NCBI RefSeq assembly: GCF_013410455.1
Contig: NZ_JACCFW010000001.1
Coordinates: 2,310,929-2,374,928 of the forward strand
Direction: 5' to 3'
DNA length: 64,000 bases
Origin: Allobranchiibius huperziae
Lineage (GTDB): Bacteria > Actinomycetota > Actinomycetes > Actinomycetales > Dermatophilaceae
This document shows positions 35,122 through 43,686 of this stretch, piece by piece (position 1 is the first letter of the stretch; the number at the start of each line of letters is the position of its first letter). A program made the position numbers and the translations under genes. The notes beneath the pieces were generated by a model. The model made no database searches. It saw only the letters and a list, made by a program, of their open reading frames with translations, and was not told where the DNA came from.

Positions 35122-36297
35122 ATGTCCCGTGACCTCACCGACCTCCTGCACGAGCATCCCCTCATCGACGGTCACAACGACCTGCCGTGGGCCGCGCGCG
35201 ACCTGACGGGCTATGACTTCGACCGGCTCGACCTGGCCGCCGGCACCGTCGGACGCACCCACACCGATCTGCCGCGGTTGGCCGCGGGCCTGGTCGGCGG
35301 GCAGTTCTGGTCGGTCTGGGTGCCGGCGACGCTCGCCGGTGATGCCGCGGTGACGGCGACCCTCGAACAGATCGACGGCGTCCACCAGATGATCGGCCGG
35401 TACGCCGACCGGCTGGGTCTCGCGCGCACCGCCGACGAGGCGCGGCGCGTCTTCGCCTCCGGCCGGATCGCGTCCTTCCTCGGCGCGGAGGGCGGTCACA
35501 GCATCGGCTGCTCGCTCGGCGCGCTGCGCATGCTGCATGTGCTCGGGGTGCGCTACATGACGCTGACGCACAACGAGAACGTGCCGTGGGCCGACTCGGC
35601 CACCGACACCCCCGTGCTCAAGGGCCTCAGCCCGTTCGGCGTCGAGGTGGTGCGGGAGATGAACCGGATCGGCATGCTGGTCGACCTGTCCCACGTGAGC
35701 GCCGACACCATGCGCGATGCGCTGGCCGAGTCGGTGGCGCCGGTGATCTTCTCCCACTCCAGCGCCCGCGCCGTGTGCGACAGCCCCCGCAACGCGCCCG
35801 ACGACGTGCTGGAGATTCTGCGGGACGAGAACGGCGTCATCATGGCGACCTTCGTGCCGGACTTCGTCTCGCAGGAGTGCGCCGACTGGCGCGCGGGCGC
35901 CCGCGAGGCGGCGCGTACCGAGGGCATCGACCCCAACGATCACGAGGCCTTCGAGGCGTTCGGGGCCCGGCATTCCGTCGCGCACCCGAAGCCGAAGGCC
36001 ACCATCGAGCACGTCCTCGCGCACTTCGAGCACCTTCGCGAGGTCGTCGGCGTCGACCACATCGGCGTCGGCGGCGACTACGACGGGGTGCGGGAGCTGC
36101 CCGAGGGGCTGCAGGACGTCAGCTGCTACCCGCGGTTGTTCGGTGCCCTCCGCGATCGCGGGTGGTCCGACGCGGACCTCGCCAAGGTCGCGGGCGCCAA
36201 CGTGCTGCGGGTGCTCGGTGATGCCGAGGACGTGGCTCGTGAGCTGCAGACCACACGTGGACCCAGCCTCGCGACGTACGCCGACCTCGACGGCTGA
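35122..36297 (+). CDS. Membrane dipeptidase-like protein (peptidase M19)
   Basis: A 391-residue amidohydrolase-fold zinc dipeptidase. The metal-binding HND is in [12 protein letters not shown], the bridging Glu in [11 protein letters not shown], and the His ligands in [11 protein letters not shown] and [25 protein letters not shown] is the substrate-site end. No signal peptide is present, so it is probably cytoplasmic. It is divergent from rimO across 68 bp. The physiological dipeptide is unknown. Confidence 0.92.
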   Translation: MSRDLTDLLHEHPLIDGHNDLPWAARDLTGYDFDRLDLAAGTVGRTHTDLPRLAAGLVGGQFWSVWVPATLAGDAAVTATLEQIDGVHQMIGRYADRLGLARTADEARRVFASGRIASFLGAEGGHSIGCSLGALRMLHVLGVRYMTLTHNENVPWADSATDTPVLKGLSPFGVEVVREMNRIGMLVDLSHVSADTMRDALAESVAPVIFSHSSARAVCDSPRNAPDDVLEILRDENGVIMATFVPDFVSQECADWRAGAREAARTEGIDPNDHEAFEAFGARHSVAHPKPKATIEHVLAHFEHLREVVGVDHIGVGGDYDGVRELPEGLQDVSCYPRLFGALRDRGWSDADLAKVAGANVLRVLGDAEDVARELQTTRGPSLATYADLDG

Positions 36298-36337
36298 TCG
36301 GCGCGCCTCCGGGCCGCGCAGCGCTCTTCACTGCCCC

Positions 36338-37159
36338 TCAGACCTCGAGACGGTCGGGACGACGCAGCACGTGCCCGAGGGCGGCGATCACACCGACGAC
36401 CCACCCGACCCGGATGCCCCAGTCGGCGCCACTGCTCACCGCCAGGGTGAACAGCCGGCCCAACGGCCCGTGGTGGGAGATGGCGAGGTACTCGACCCCG
36501 AGCGCCACCGCCCCGGCCACCATGGTCGCTCCCCATCCGGCGAGCAGGACGGTCAGGAATCCGCGGCGCCCGGGGGTCGACGCGAGTGCCGCCCACAGCA
36601 TCAGGAGCAGGACCACACCGGCGACCGCGAACGCCAGGACGAAGTGCCCCGTCCCGGCGTTCAGGTTGATGTCCGACGCGGCCCGCAGGCCCGAGGACGG
36701 CCAGGGCGCCAGGCCCCCGATCAGCAGGTTGGTCCGGGGATAGATCGACATCGAGTGCCGGTGGTCGGCGACGTAGCTGGCGACCAGCGAGACGGCCAGC
36801 CCGATCAGGGTGGCGATGAGCGCGACGAGGAACGCCGATCCGGCGCCCGCTCGGTGACGCACGACCGGTATGCCGCCCTGATTCTGGCCGGGCTGCGCCC
36901 AGGGCGCCGCACTACCGGGGGCGCCGCCTTCCGGGTGCTCGCGTCGCTGGGTCGCGGACTGCCACTGCGGATCCTGCCGGGGGGTCTCGCGCTGCGGATC
37001 TCCCGCAGCGCCGTAGGGCCCGCGCTCGCCACTCGCATCGTCGTAAGGACGGGCCTCGCGGCCGGGCTCGACACCTGGCTCGCCAGCCTGCCCACGGCCG
37101 GGCTGTCCGTAGGGATTGGTCGGATCGGGTCCGTCACCCCGGGGTCGGTCGTCACTCAT
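36338..37159 (-). CDS. Proline/glycine-rich four-helix membrane protein, unknown
   Basis: A 273-residue protein I do not recognise. Residues 1–100 are hydrophilic and rich in Gly, Pro, Gln and Arg, probably disordered. Four hydrophobic segments follow, roughly 108–128, 172–195, 202–222 and 242–260. It lies 15 bp downstream of the ion-channel gene on the same strand and could be in one transcript with it and ftsK. This architecture is common for actinobacterial membrane proteins of unknown function. Confidence 0.75.
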   Translation of the reverse strand: MSDDRPRGDGPDPTNPYGQPGRGQAGEPGVEPGREARPYDDASGERGPYGAAGDPQRETPRQDPQWQSATQRREHPEGGAPGSAAPWAQPGQNQGGIPVVRHRAGAGSAFLVALIATLIGLAVSLVASYVADHRHSMSIYPRTNLLIGGLAPWPSSGLRAASDINLNAGTGHFVLAFAVAGVVLLLMLWAALASTPGRRGFLTVLLAGWGATMVAGAVALGVEYLAISHHGPLGRLFTLAVSSGADWGIRVGWVVGVIAALGHVLRRPDRLEV

Positions 37160-37174
37160 GCGCGCACCCTTCGC

Positions 37175-37870
37175 TCACGGTTCCTTGCGAAACCTCGTCA
37201 AGGTCATCCCTAGCAGTCGAGCGACCACCAGGCCTAGATAGTTGACTCCGGCAAGTTGCTCCAACATCGCCGCGGACCGGGCGTGGTCGCCGACGGGGTA
37301 GATGTCGGAGAGCCCCGTCCCGGTCATCGTGGTGAAGGACAGGAAGACCAGCTCGATCCAGGTCAGCGGCCCGTGGTGCATCGTGCCGGTCGTGAACTGG
37401 CCGGACCACACGGTCTGCACCAGCCCGTAGAGATAGGCGAACGCCCACGCCACCACGGTGAAGCACGCGCCGGTCGCGTAGATCTCGTCGGCGCCGACCT
37501 CGTTGTCGCCGAACATGTAACGGATCAGCGCGTACGCCGTGTAGAGGTAGAAGATCGCGTGCGTCACGTCGAGCCCCACCGTGACCCAGTACGCGTCGTG
37601 CAGCGGCACGTCCAGCACGCTGAAGATCAGCGCCGGCACTCCGATCGTGGCCGAGATCCAGGTGAGGGCCGGTGTCATCCGCACGGCAGCCACCGCGGTG
37701 ACCAGCACGAGCAGCTGCACCACGGAGTACGCCGTGCGGCCGGGCGTGCTGTCGCCGGTGAACGGATAGATCAGCAGGCCGCCGAGCTGGATGATCAGCA
37801 GCACGGCGTTGGGGTAGGTGCCGAGGATGCCCCGCAGGCCGGTACGCCGCCGCGGGGCCGCGACGGTCAT
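37175..37870 (-). CDS. Two-pore-helix ion-channel family membrane protein
   Basis: A 231-residue protein with about six hydrophobic segments and a C-terminal ion-channel (Ion_trans_2-like) pore region. The pore loop reads WIELVFLSFTTMTGTGLSD, where canonical K+ channels have TVGYGD, so potassium selectivity cannot be assumed. The last helix is NYLGLVVARLLGMTLTRF. The start codon overlaps the ftsK stop by 4 bp (ATGA), so it is translationally coupled to ftsK, an unusual partner. It could be a channel or a sensor with a channel-like fold. Confidence 0.7.
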   Translation of the reverse strand: MTVAAPRRRTGLRGILGTYPNAVLLIIQLGGLLIYPFTGDSTPGRTAYSVVQLLVLVTAVAAVRMTPALTWISATIGVPALIFSVLDVPLHDAYWVTVGLDVTHAIFYLYTAYALIRYMFGDNEVGADEIYATGACFTVVAWAFAYLYGLVQTVWSGQFTTGTMHHGPLTWIELVFLSFTTMTGTGLSDIYPVGDHARSAAMLEQLAGVNYLGLVVARLLGMTLTRFRKEP

Positions 37871-40593
37871 GTCCGGCCGTTCTCCGTCAGTGACCAGGCG
37901 TCCTCGCCGGGGTCGTCGTCATCGTCGGCCACGCCGAGCGGTGTCTGCGCAACACCGTCGAACGGCGCCCCGACATCGTCGCCGCGCAGCAGGGACAGGG
38001 TGGCCGGCAGGTCGTCGCCCTTGACCAGGACGTCGCGCGCCTTGGAACCCTCCGACGGGCCGACGATCCCGCGCGACTCCATCAGGTCCATCAGCCGGCC
38101 GGCCTTGGCGAAGCCGACCCGCAGCTTGCGCTGCAGCATCGAGGTCGATCCGAACTGGGTCGTGACGACCAGCTCGGTCGCCTGCAGCAGCAGGTCGAGG
38201 TCGTCGCCGATGTCCTCGTCGACCTCCTTCTTCGCCGCCACCACCGTGACGTCGTCGCGGTAGTGCGGTTTGAGCTGGCCCTTGACGTGCTGGACGACCT
38301 CGGTGATCTCTGTCTCGGTGACCCAGGCGCCCTGCACGCGCATCGTCTTGGACGCGCCCATCGGCAGGAAGAGCGCGTCACCCTGGCCGATCAGCTTCTC
38401 GGCACCGGGCTGGTCGAGGACAACGCGGGAGTCGGCCAGCGACGAGGTCGCGAACGCCATCCGGGAGGGCACGTTGGCCTTGATCAGACCGGTGACCACG
38501 TCGACCGACGGGCGCTGGGTCGCCAGCACCAGGTGGATGCCGGCGGCGCGCGCCAGCTGGGTGATGCGGACGATCGACTCCTCGACGTCGCGCGGCGCGA
38601 CCATCATCAGGTCGGCCAACTCGTCCACGATCACCAGCAGGTACGGGTAGGGGTGGATGACGCGCTCGGACCCCGGCGGCGGGGTCACCTTGCCGGCACG
38701 GACGGCCTTGTTGAAGTCGTCGATGTGCTTGTACCCGAAGGCGGCCAGGTCGTCGTAGCGCGTGTCCATCTCGCGCACGACCCACTGCAGCGCCTCGGCG
38801 GCCTTCTTGGGGTTGGTGATGATCGGGGTGATCAGGTGCGGAATGCCTTCGTACCCGGTCAGTTCCACCCGCTTGGGGTCAACCAGGACCATCCGGACCT
38901 CGTCGGGGGTGGACCGCATCAGGATCGAGGTGATCATCGAGTTCACGAAGCTGGACTTGCCGGCGCCGGTCGCACCGGCGACCAGCAGGTGCGGCATCTT
39001 GGCGAGGTTGGCGATGACGTAGCCGCCCTCGACGTCCTTACCGACACCCATCACCATCGGGTGCTCGTTGGAGCGCGCCGCCTGGCTGCGTAGGACGTCG
39101 CCGAGGCTGACCTTCTCGCGGTCGGCGTTCGGGATCTCGATGCCGATCGCGGACTTGCCCGGGATCGGGGACAGGATGCGCACGTCGGCCGACGCCACGG
39201 CGTAGGCGATGTTCTTCGACAGCGCGGTGACCCGCTCCACCTTGGTGCCGTGGCCCAGCTCGACCTCATATCGCGTGACGGTCGGGCCGCGGCTGAACCC
39301 GCTGACCTGGGCGTTGATGTCGAACTGCTCGAAGACCTGGGTCAGCGACTCCACGACCCGGTCGTTGGCGGCCGAGCGGGTCTTGTGCGGCGTCCCCGGT
39401 GCGAGCAGGTCGCTGTTCGGAAGGGTGTAGGTGACGTCGCCGGCCAGCGCGAGCTGTTCGACGCGCTGCGGCAGCGGCCGGGTGGGCGGCGCCTGCAGCT
39501 CCTCCTTCACCCGCATCGGAGCCGGCGTCCTCGTGCCGGGCAGTGCGACCGCGTCCGGCGTCGGCGCGGTCGTGGGCGCAGCAGTGGCCGGTGCGTCGAG
39601 CAGTTCCTCGCCGACCACCTCGTCACCCTCCGGGACCTTCTGACCCGGGCGCAGGCGGCGGCCGTTCTTGGTCGTACGCGCCACGATGGCGGCCTGCTCG
39701 AACGGTTCGTCACCGTCGCGGCGGGCGTCCTCCTCGGCGGCACGCCGCGCGCTGCGACTCGACCGGCGCTTGCGGCCCGGTCCGTCGATCTCGTCGCCGT
39801 GCAGGTCGTGCTCGACGGCGTCGACCGGGCCGTCGTCCTCATCGGTCGCGCGCTCGCCGAACAACCGGTCCTGCAGATGGCCCAGCCGCTCCGGGATCTG
39901 CTGCACCGGCGTACCGGTGAGGACCAGGACGGCGAAGAACCCCACGAGCAGCAGGATCGGCACGGTCCCCCAGGTGTGCACCGCGGCGACGAGCGGACTG
40001 GAGGCCAGGAAACCGATCATGCCGCCGGCTCCGCTCACTCCCCCGCGGTAGGTCGGGGAGGGCGTGCCGTGCGCGACGCTCGCCAGGCCGCAGGCCGAGA
40101 CGGCGAGGATCCCGAGTCCGGTGATGACCCGGTTGGTGCCCTGGTGGCCGCGTGGCGAGCGCAGCATGTGCACACCGAGCAGCAGGAGTACCAGCGGAAG
40201 TGCGAGGCCGACGAGGCCGAAGGTGCCGGCCACGACGGCGTGGACGACGTCGCCGGCAGCGCCCTGCAGTCCCCACCATTCACGCGCGGCGACCACGATG
40301 GCGATGGCGATCAGGGCGAATCCGATGCCGTCGCGGCGCAGCTCCGGCTCGACGTCGTGGGTGGTGTGCCCGACCCTGCGGGCCGCTCCCCCGGCGACGT
40401 GGGCCACGCCCATCCAGGTGCCGCGGACAGCGCGCAGCGGCAGCGGGAGACCGCCGTCCTTGGCGCCCTTGGTCGGGCGGGCGGCGGGCGTCTTGCGTGG
40501 TGCCGGAGGGCGCCGGGACGCCGGACGCTTGCCACCGGACGCGCGCTGGCGCGACGTGGTGCTGCTCGGGGCTTGACGGGTAGGCACGGGCAC
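37867..40593 (-). CDS. ftsK: DNA translocase FtsK
   Basis: Septum-anchored DNA pump that clears the chromosome during division and activates XerCD. It has 908 residues: a basic N-terminus, about four transmembrane helices (roughly 90–240), a charged Pro-rich linker (240–410), the motor domain with Walker A GATGAGKSS, VLVDPKRVELTGYEG and VIVDELADLM, and a C-terminal gamma DNA-reading winged helix (STSMLQRKLRVGFAKAGRLM). An acidic tail follows. The start is GTG 40593, with GTG 40587 as an alternative. It keeps the rimO-side neighbourhood of other Actinobacteria, with two extra membrane-protein genes and an M19 gene inserted. Confidence 0.97.
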   Translation of the reverse strand: MPVPTRQAPSSTTSRQRASGGKRPASRRPPAPRKTPAARPTKGAKDGGLPLPLRAVRGTWMGVAHVAGGAARRVGHTTHDVEPELRRDGIGFALIAIAIVVAAREWWGLQGAAGDVVHAVVAGTFGLVGLALPLVLLLLGVHMLRSPRGHQGTNRVITGLGILAVSACGLASVAHGTPSPTYRGGVSGAGGMIGFLASSPLVAAVHTWGTVPILLLVGFFAVLVLTGTPVQQIPERLGHLQDRLFGERATDEDDGPVDAVEHDLHGDEIDGPGRKRRSSRSARRAAEEDARRDGDEPFEQAAIVARTTKNGRRLRPGQKVPEGDEVVGEELLDAPATAAPTTAPTPDAVALPGTRTPAPMRVKEELQAPPTRPLPQRVEQLALAGDVTYTLPNSDLLAPGTPHKTRSAANDRVVESLTQVFEQFDINAQVSGFSRGPTVTRYEVELGHGTKVERVTALSKNIAYAVASADVRILSPIPGKSAIGIEIPNADREKVSLGDVLRSQAARSNEHPMVMGVGKDVEGGYVIANLAKMPHLLVAGATGAGKSSFVNSMITSILMRSTPDEVRMVLVDPKRVELTGYEGIPHLITPIITNPKKAAEALQWVVREMDTRYDDLAAFGYKHIDDFNKAVRAGKVTPPPGSERVIHPYPYLLVIVDELADLMMVAPRDVEESIVRITQLARAAGIHLVLATQRPSVDVVTGLIKANVPSRMAFATSSLADSRVVLDQPGAEKLIGQGDALFLPMGASKTMRVQGAWVTETEITEVVQHVKGQLKPHYRDDVTVVAAKKEVDEDIGDDLDLLLQATELVVTTQFGSTSMLQRKLRVGFAKAGRLMDLMESRGIVGPSEGSKARDVLVKGDDLPATLSLLRGDDVGAPFDGVAQTPLGVADDDDDPGEDAWSLTENGRT

Positions 40594-40652
40594 AGGCTAG
40601 CCGTCAGTCACACCTGTCACAGGCGCCCCACGCGGAGAACCGCCCGGAATCC

Positions 40653-40928
40653 TCAGCCCCCGTCGCTGCGCGGACGGCCGCGCCGAGGCAGGGGCCGGGC
40701 CGCCTTGGGCAGCCGGCCGCGCTTGCGCAACGCCTCCCGGATCAGCATCTCCACCTCGGCGTTGACGCTGCGCAGCTCATCCTGGGCGAGCCTGGTCAAC
40801 GCCTCGTGGACCGCCGGATCCAGACGCAGCAGCAACGACCGGCGCGCGGGCGGACGCTGCGCGCCGGGGTCGCCGGGGTCGCCGGAATCGGCGGTGGCGC
40901 CTTCGCTCGGCGGATCGGAGTCGCTCAT
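40653..40928 (-). CDS. Arc/ribbon-helix-helix DNA-binding protein
   Basis: A 91-residue protein with an acidic N-terminus and a ribbon-helix-helix core at about 30–72: SLLLRLDPAVHEALTRLAQD followed by ELRSVNAEVEMLIREALRKR, then a basic Arg/Pro tail. Similar proteins are annotated as Arc-like or HicB-like antitoxins, but no toxin gene is adjacent. It is 11 nt downstream of the SPFH gene and surely cotranscribed with it. A tandem 11-bp repeat upstream of the pair is the likely operator (41911–41932), suggesting autoregulation. Confidence 0.8.
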   Translation of the reverse strand: MSDSDPPSEGATADSGDPGDPGAQRPPARRSLLLRLDPAVHEALTRLAQDELRSVNAEVEMLIREALRKRGRLPKAARPLPRRGRPRSDGG

Positions 40929-40939
40929 CGACCGATCCG

Positions 40940-41890
40940 TCAGTGGTAGAGGCTGCCGGCGTTGACCACCGGTGTGGCGCGCTGGTCACCGCACAGGACG
41001 ACCAGCAGGTTGGACACCATCGCCGCCTTGCGCTCCTCGTCGAGGTCGACGATGTTCTCGCCCTCCAACCGGGTGATGGCCATCTCCACGATGCTCACCG
41101 CACCCTCGACGATGCGTTCACGGGCGGCGATGATCGCGGCGGCCTGCTGCCGCTGCAGCATCGCCTGGGCGATCTCCTGGGCATAGGCGAGGTGGCTGAT
41201 CCGGACCTCGCGCACCTCGCACCCGGCGACCGCGATACGCGCCGCGACCTCGTGGGCGAGCTGCTCGGACACCTCGTCGGTGGAGCCGCGCAGCGATGTG
41301 CCCGTGCCGCTGGGGTTGTCGTACGGATGCGTCGTCGCGACGTGCCGCAGGGCCGACTCGGACTGCACCCGGACGAAGTCGCCGTACGACTCGACCGAGA
41401 ACGTGGCCTTGGCCGTGTCGGCCACCTGCCACACGACGATGGCGGCGATCTCGACCGGGTTGCCGTCCGCGTCGTTGACCTTGAGGGCGTTGGTCTCGAA
41501 GTTGCGCACCCGCACGGAGATGTTGCGGCGGGTGGTGAGGGGCAGCACCCAGGTCAGGCCCGCGTGCCGCGCCGTCCCGATGTAGCGGCCGAAGAACTGC
41601 ACCACCCTGGTCTGACCCGGCTGGATCACGACCAGCGGGGTCGCGACCAGCGCGGTCAGCACCGCCAGGACCACGCCGACCGCCGGCAGCCCCGCGACAA
41701 AGCTCCAGACGGCCACCGCCGCCAGGACGAGCGCGACCGCCAGCGCGAGGAAGCCGTTGACCGACCAGGCACGTCGCTCGGCGACATCGACCCGCCGCCC
41801 CTCGTGGCCCACCGGTCGCGTCGACGGCGGTTGCACGGTCGGATCGGCACTGTCCGACGCGGGATCCTCGGGCCGCAGTTGCTGTGACAT
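40940..41890 (-). CDS. SPFH/band-7 (slipin-like) membrane protein
   Basis: A 316-residue membrane-scaffold protein. Two hydrophobic segments lie near residues 45–90 ([36 protein letters not shown]), then the SPFH domain starts with [20 protein letters not shown] and includes [21 protein letters not shown] helical, coiled-coil-prone stretch rich in Ala, Gln and Glu ([20 protein letters not shown]) follows. ATG 41890 is 5 nt from AGGAGG and preferred over GTG 41893. SPFH–RHH pairs recur in Actinobacteria. The role is unknown; membrane microdomain organisation is inferred. Confidence 0.88.
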   Translation of the reverse strand: MSQQLRPEDPASDSADPTVQPPSTRPVGHEGRRVDVAERRAWSVNGFLALAVALVLAAVAVWSFVAGLPAVGVVLAVLTALVATPLVVIQPGQTRVVQFFGRYIGTARHAGLTWVLPLTTRRNISVRVRNFETNALKVNDADGNPVEIAAIVVWQVADTAKATFSVESYGDFVRVQSESALRHVATTHPYDNPSGTGTSLRGSTDEVSEQLAHEVAARIAVAGCEVREVRISHLAYAQEIAQAMLQRQQAAAIIAARERIVEGAVSIVEMAITRLEGENIVDLDEERKAAMVSNLLVVLCGDQRATPVVNAGSLYH

Positions 41891-41910
41891 CACGTCCTCC
41901 TCGATTTAAC

Positions 41911-41932
41911 TGATATCACTTTAATAGCACTT
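41911..41932 (-). promoter_or_regulatory. Tandem 11-bp direct repeat, candidate RHH operator
   Basis: On the minus strand AAGTGCTATTA is followed directly by AAGTGATATCA (9 of 11 identical), immediately upstream of the SPFH ribosome site. It sits in a strikingly A+T-rich patch. An 11-bp repeat step equals one helical turn, the spacing at which Arc-type dimers bind side by side. The rest of 41941–42020 shows nothing clear. Confidence 0.6.
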
Positions 41933-42020
41933 AAACCAGGCGGGCGGAAGCCCTTCGCGCAGATGAGAGGACCGCAGCACATCCTCCGCGGTGCGACCGG
42001 TCCACGATGCGGATCGCGAC

Positions 42021-42050
42021 ATGACGACCGGACACCGCATCCGTTAGCCT
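42021..42050 (+). promoter_or_regulatory. Candidate promoter of the SAM-IV riboswitch transcript
   Basis: ATGACG (42021–42026), 18 nt, then TAGCCT (42045–42050). A start 7 nt downstream would fall at 42057–42058, exactly where the riboswitch begins, which supports the assignment. Confidence 0.55.
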
Positions 42051-42057
42051 CGTCGCA

Positions 42058-42175
42058 GGTCAAGAGTCTCAGCGTCAAGCCTCGGCTAGCTGAGCGGCAA
42101 CCCTCCTCCGCGGTGGGGTGCTCCGAGTGACGACCCGGCCACGCCGCATCCGCCGCGTGGCAAGCGCGGACCGAC
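42058..42175 (+). ncRNA. SAM-IV riboswitch
   Basis: An S-adenosylmethionine-sensing leader of the actinobacterial SAM-IV class. P1 pairs GGTC (42058–42061) with GACC (42132–42135). Diagnostic conserved stretches are AGCGTCAAGCCTCGG, then GAGCGGCAACCCTCC, then CGGTGGGGTGCTCCGAGTGA. A further hairpin, GCCACGC (42138–42144) with GCGTGGC (42155–42161), follows P1, as in SAM-IV and unlike SAM-I. The 3' boundary is approximate. About 50 nt separate it from the downstream GTG, so control is probably translational or by early termination, reducing expression when SAM is plentiful. Confidence 0.9.
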
Positions 42176-42224
42176 GTATCGGCATGCTGCCGGTGACCGC
42201 TGGTCCCACGGCGAGAGGCTGCCC

Positions 42225-43661
42225 GTGACCGTCCAGGCAACACACACCCAGCACGACACCGAGACCCCTTCCGGCACCGAGTACGGCACGGCCGTACCCC
42301 GCGAGCCCCGCGAGCCCCGCGCCGCGCTACGCGTCGTCCGCGACTTGCCGCCCCACCGCGTGCCCCAGGTGCAGGCCCACCTGCCGCTCACCGTGGCGCA
42401 CGAACTCGGGGTGCCCACCGTGCACCGAACTGTTGTGGACGCCGCGAACTTCGACCACGGGGCGACCACCCCGGCGCTGGTCAGCGTGCGCGACGCCGTC
42501 GATGCCGCACTGCCGACGTACGGCTCGGTGCACCGGGGCGCCGGCCTGCCGAGCCGGGTGACCACCGGCTGGTTCGAGCAGGCGCGGGTGACCGTGGGCG
42601 AGTTCGTCGGAGCGCGCCCCGACGACGAGGTCGTCTTCACCCGCAACACCACCGACGCCCTGGCCCTGCTGGCGCACTGCGTGCCCCGCGGCACCCAGGT
42701 CTTCGCCTGGGAGTCGGCCCACCACGCCGCACTGCTGCCCTGGGGGCGGCGCAACTGCACCCGCCTCGCGGTCCCGAACAGCGCCTCCGACGCCGTGCAG
42801 CTGTTGCGCTCGGCGCTGGCCGCGAGTGACGCGCGCGGCAAGCTGGTCGTCATCACCGGCGCGTGCAACGTCACCGGTGAGGTGTGGCCGGTGCGCGAAC
42901 TCATCGCCGCGGCCAAGGAGTACGGCGCGCGCACGGTCATCGACGCCGCGCAGCTGGCGCCGCACCGCGAGATCGACCTCGCCGACCTCGGCGCCGACTG
43001 GGTCGCGTTCTCCGGTCACAAGCTCTACGCGCCCTACGGCGCCGGGGTCCTCGTCGGCCGACGCGACTGGCTGGACCTCGCATCGCCCTACCTGCCCGGA
43101 GGCGGCGCCACGGCGCGCGTGCGTCATCAGCGCATCACGTGGCATTCCGGCGCGGCCCGTCACGAGGGCGGCACGCCCAACGCCGTGGGTGCCATCGCGC
43201 TCGCCGCTGCGTGCGCGACGCTGCGCCGCCACCACGAGGAGATCGAGCGCCACGAGGCCGCCCTCGCCGACCAGTTGCGGACCGGGCTGCGCTCCATCCC
43301 GGGCGTCCGCCTGGTCAGCGTGCTCGGCGAGGACCGCCCCAACGTGGGTGTGGTGACCTTCACGGTCGACGGGTACGACCCGGCGCTGGTGTCGTTGGTG
43401 CTCTCCGACGAGTACGGCATCTCGGTGCGCGACGGTCGCTTCTGCGCCCACCTCCTGTGCGACAGCATCCTGGGCGACGGCTCCACCGCGGTGCGGGCGA
43501 GCATCGGCCTCGCGACCCGCGCCCACCACGTGGGCCGCCTCGTCGACGGCGTACGCCGCCTGGTGGAGGCCGGACCCACGCTGGACTACACCTACGACGA
43601 GTCCACGGGCTGGACCGCAGCCGACGACCCGCGCGACCTGTCCGTCCCCTGCCCCTGGTGA
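42225..43661 (+). CDS. Class V aminotransferase, cysteine desulfurase-like, SAM-regulated
   Basis: A 478-residue PLP enzyme of the SufS/CsdA-like fold. The PLP lysine is in WVAFSGHKLYAPYGAGVLVG; TRNTTDALALLAH and ITGACNVTGEVWP are cofactor-pocket motifs; and the cysteine corresponding to the SufS persulfide site is in VRDGRFCAHLL. The N-terminal 60 residues are an extension rich in Thr, Arg and Pro. The start is GTG 42225 behind GAGAGG. No suf or isc genes are adjacent. Control by SAM places it in sulfur-amino-acid metabolism, perhaps releasing sulfur from cysteine or a related thiol; the true substrate is not evident. Confidence 0.88.
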   Translation: MTVQATHTQHDTETPSGTEYGTAVPREPREPRAALRVVRDLPPHRVPQVQAHLPLTVAHELGVPTVHRTVVDAANFDHGATTPALVSVRDAVDAALPTYGSVHRGAGLPSRVTTGWFEQARVTVGEFVGARPDDEVVFTRNTTDALALLAHCVPRGTQVFAWESAHHAALLPWGRRNCTRLAVPNSASDAVQLLRSALAASDARGKLVVITGACNVTGEVWPVRELIAAAKEYGARTVIDAAQLAPHREIDLADLGADWVAFSGHKLYAPYGAGVLVGRRDWLDLASPYLPGGGATARVRHQRITWHSGAARHEGGTPNAVGAIALAAACATLRRHHEEIERHEAALADQLRTGLRSIPGVRLVSVLGEDRPNVGVVTFTVDGYDPALVSLVLSDEYGISVRDGRFCAHLLCDSILGDGSTAVRASIGLATRAHHVGRLVDGVRRLVEAGPTLDYTYDESTGWTAADDPRDLSVPCPW

Positions 43662-43686
43662 CGGGCCCCGGACTCTCCCCGGCGTC

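Noticed and set aside
40653-40928. The RHH gene as the antitoxin of a toxin–antitoxin pair
   Set aside because: The neighbours are an SPFH protein and ftsK; no small toxin-like frame overlaps or adjoins it.
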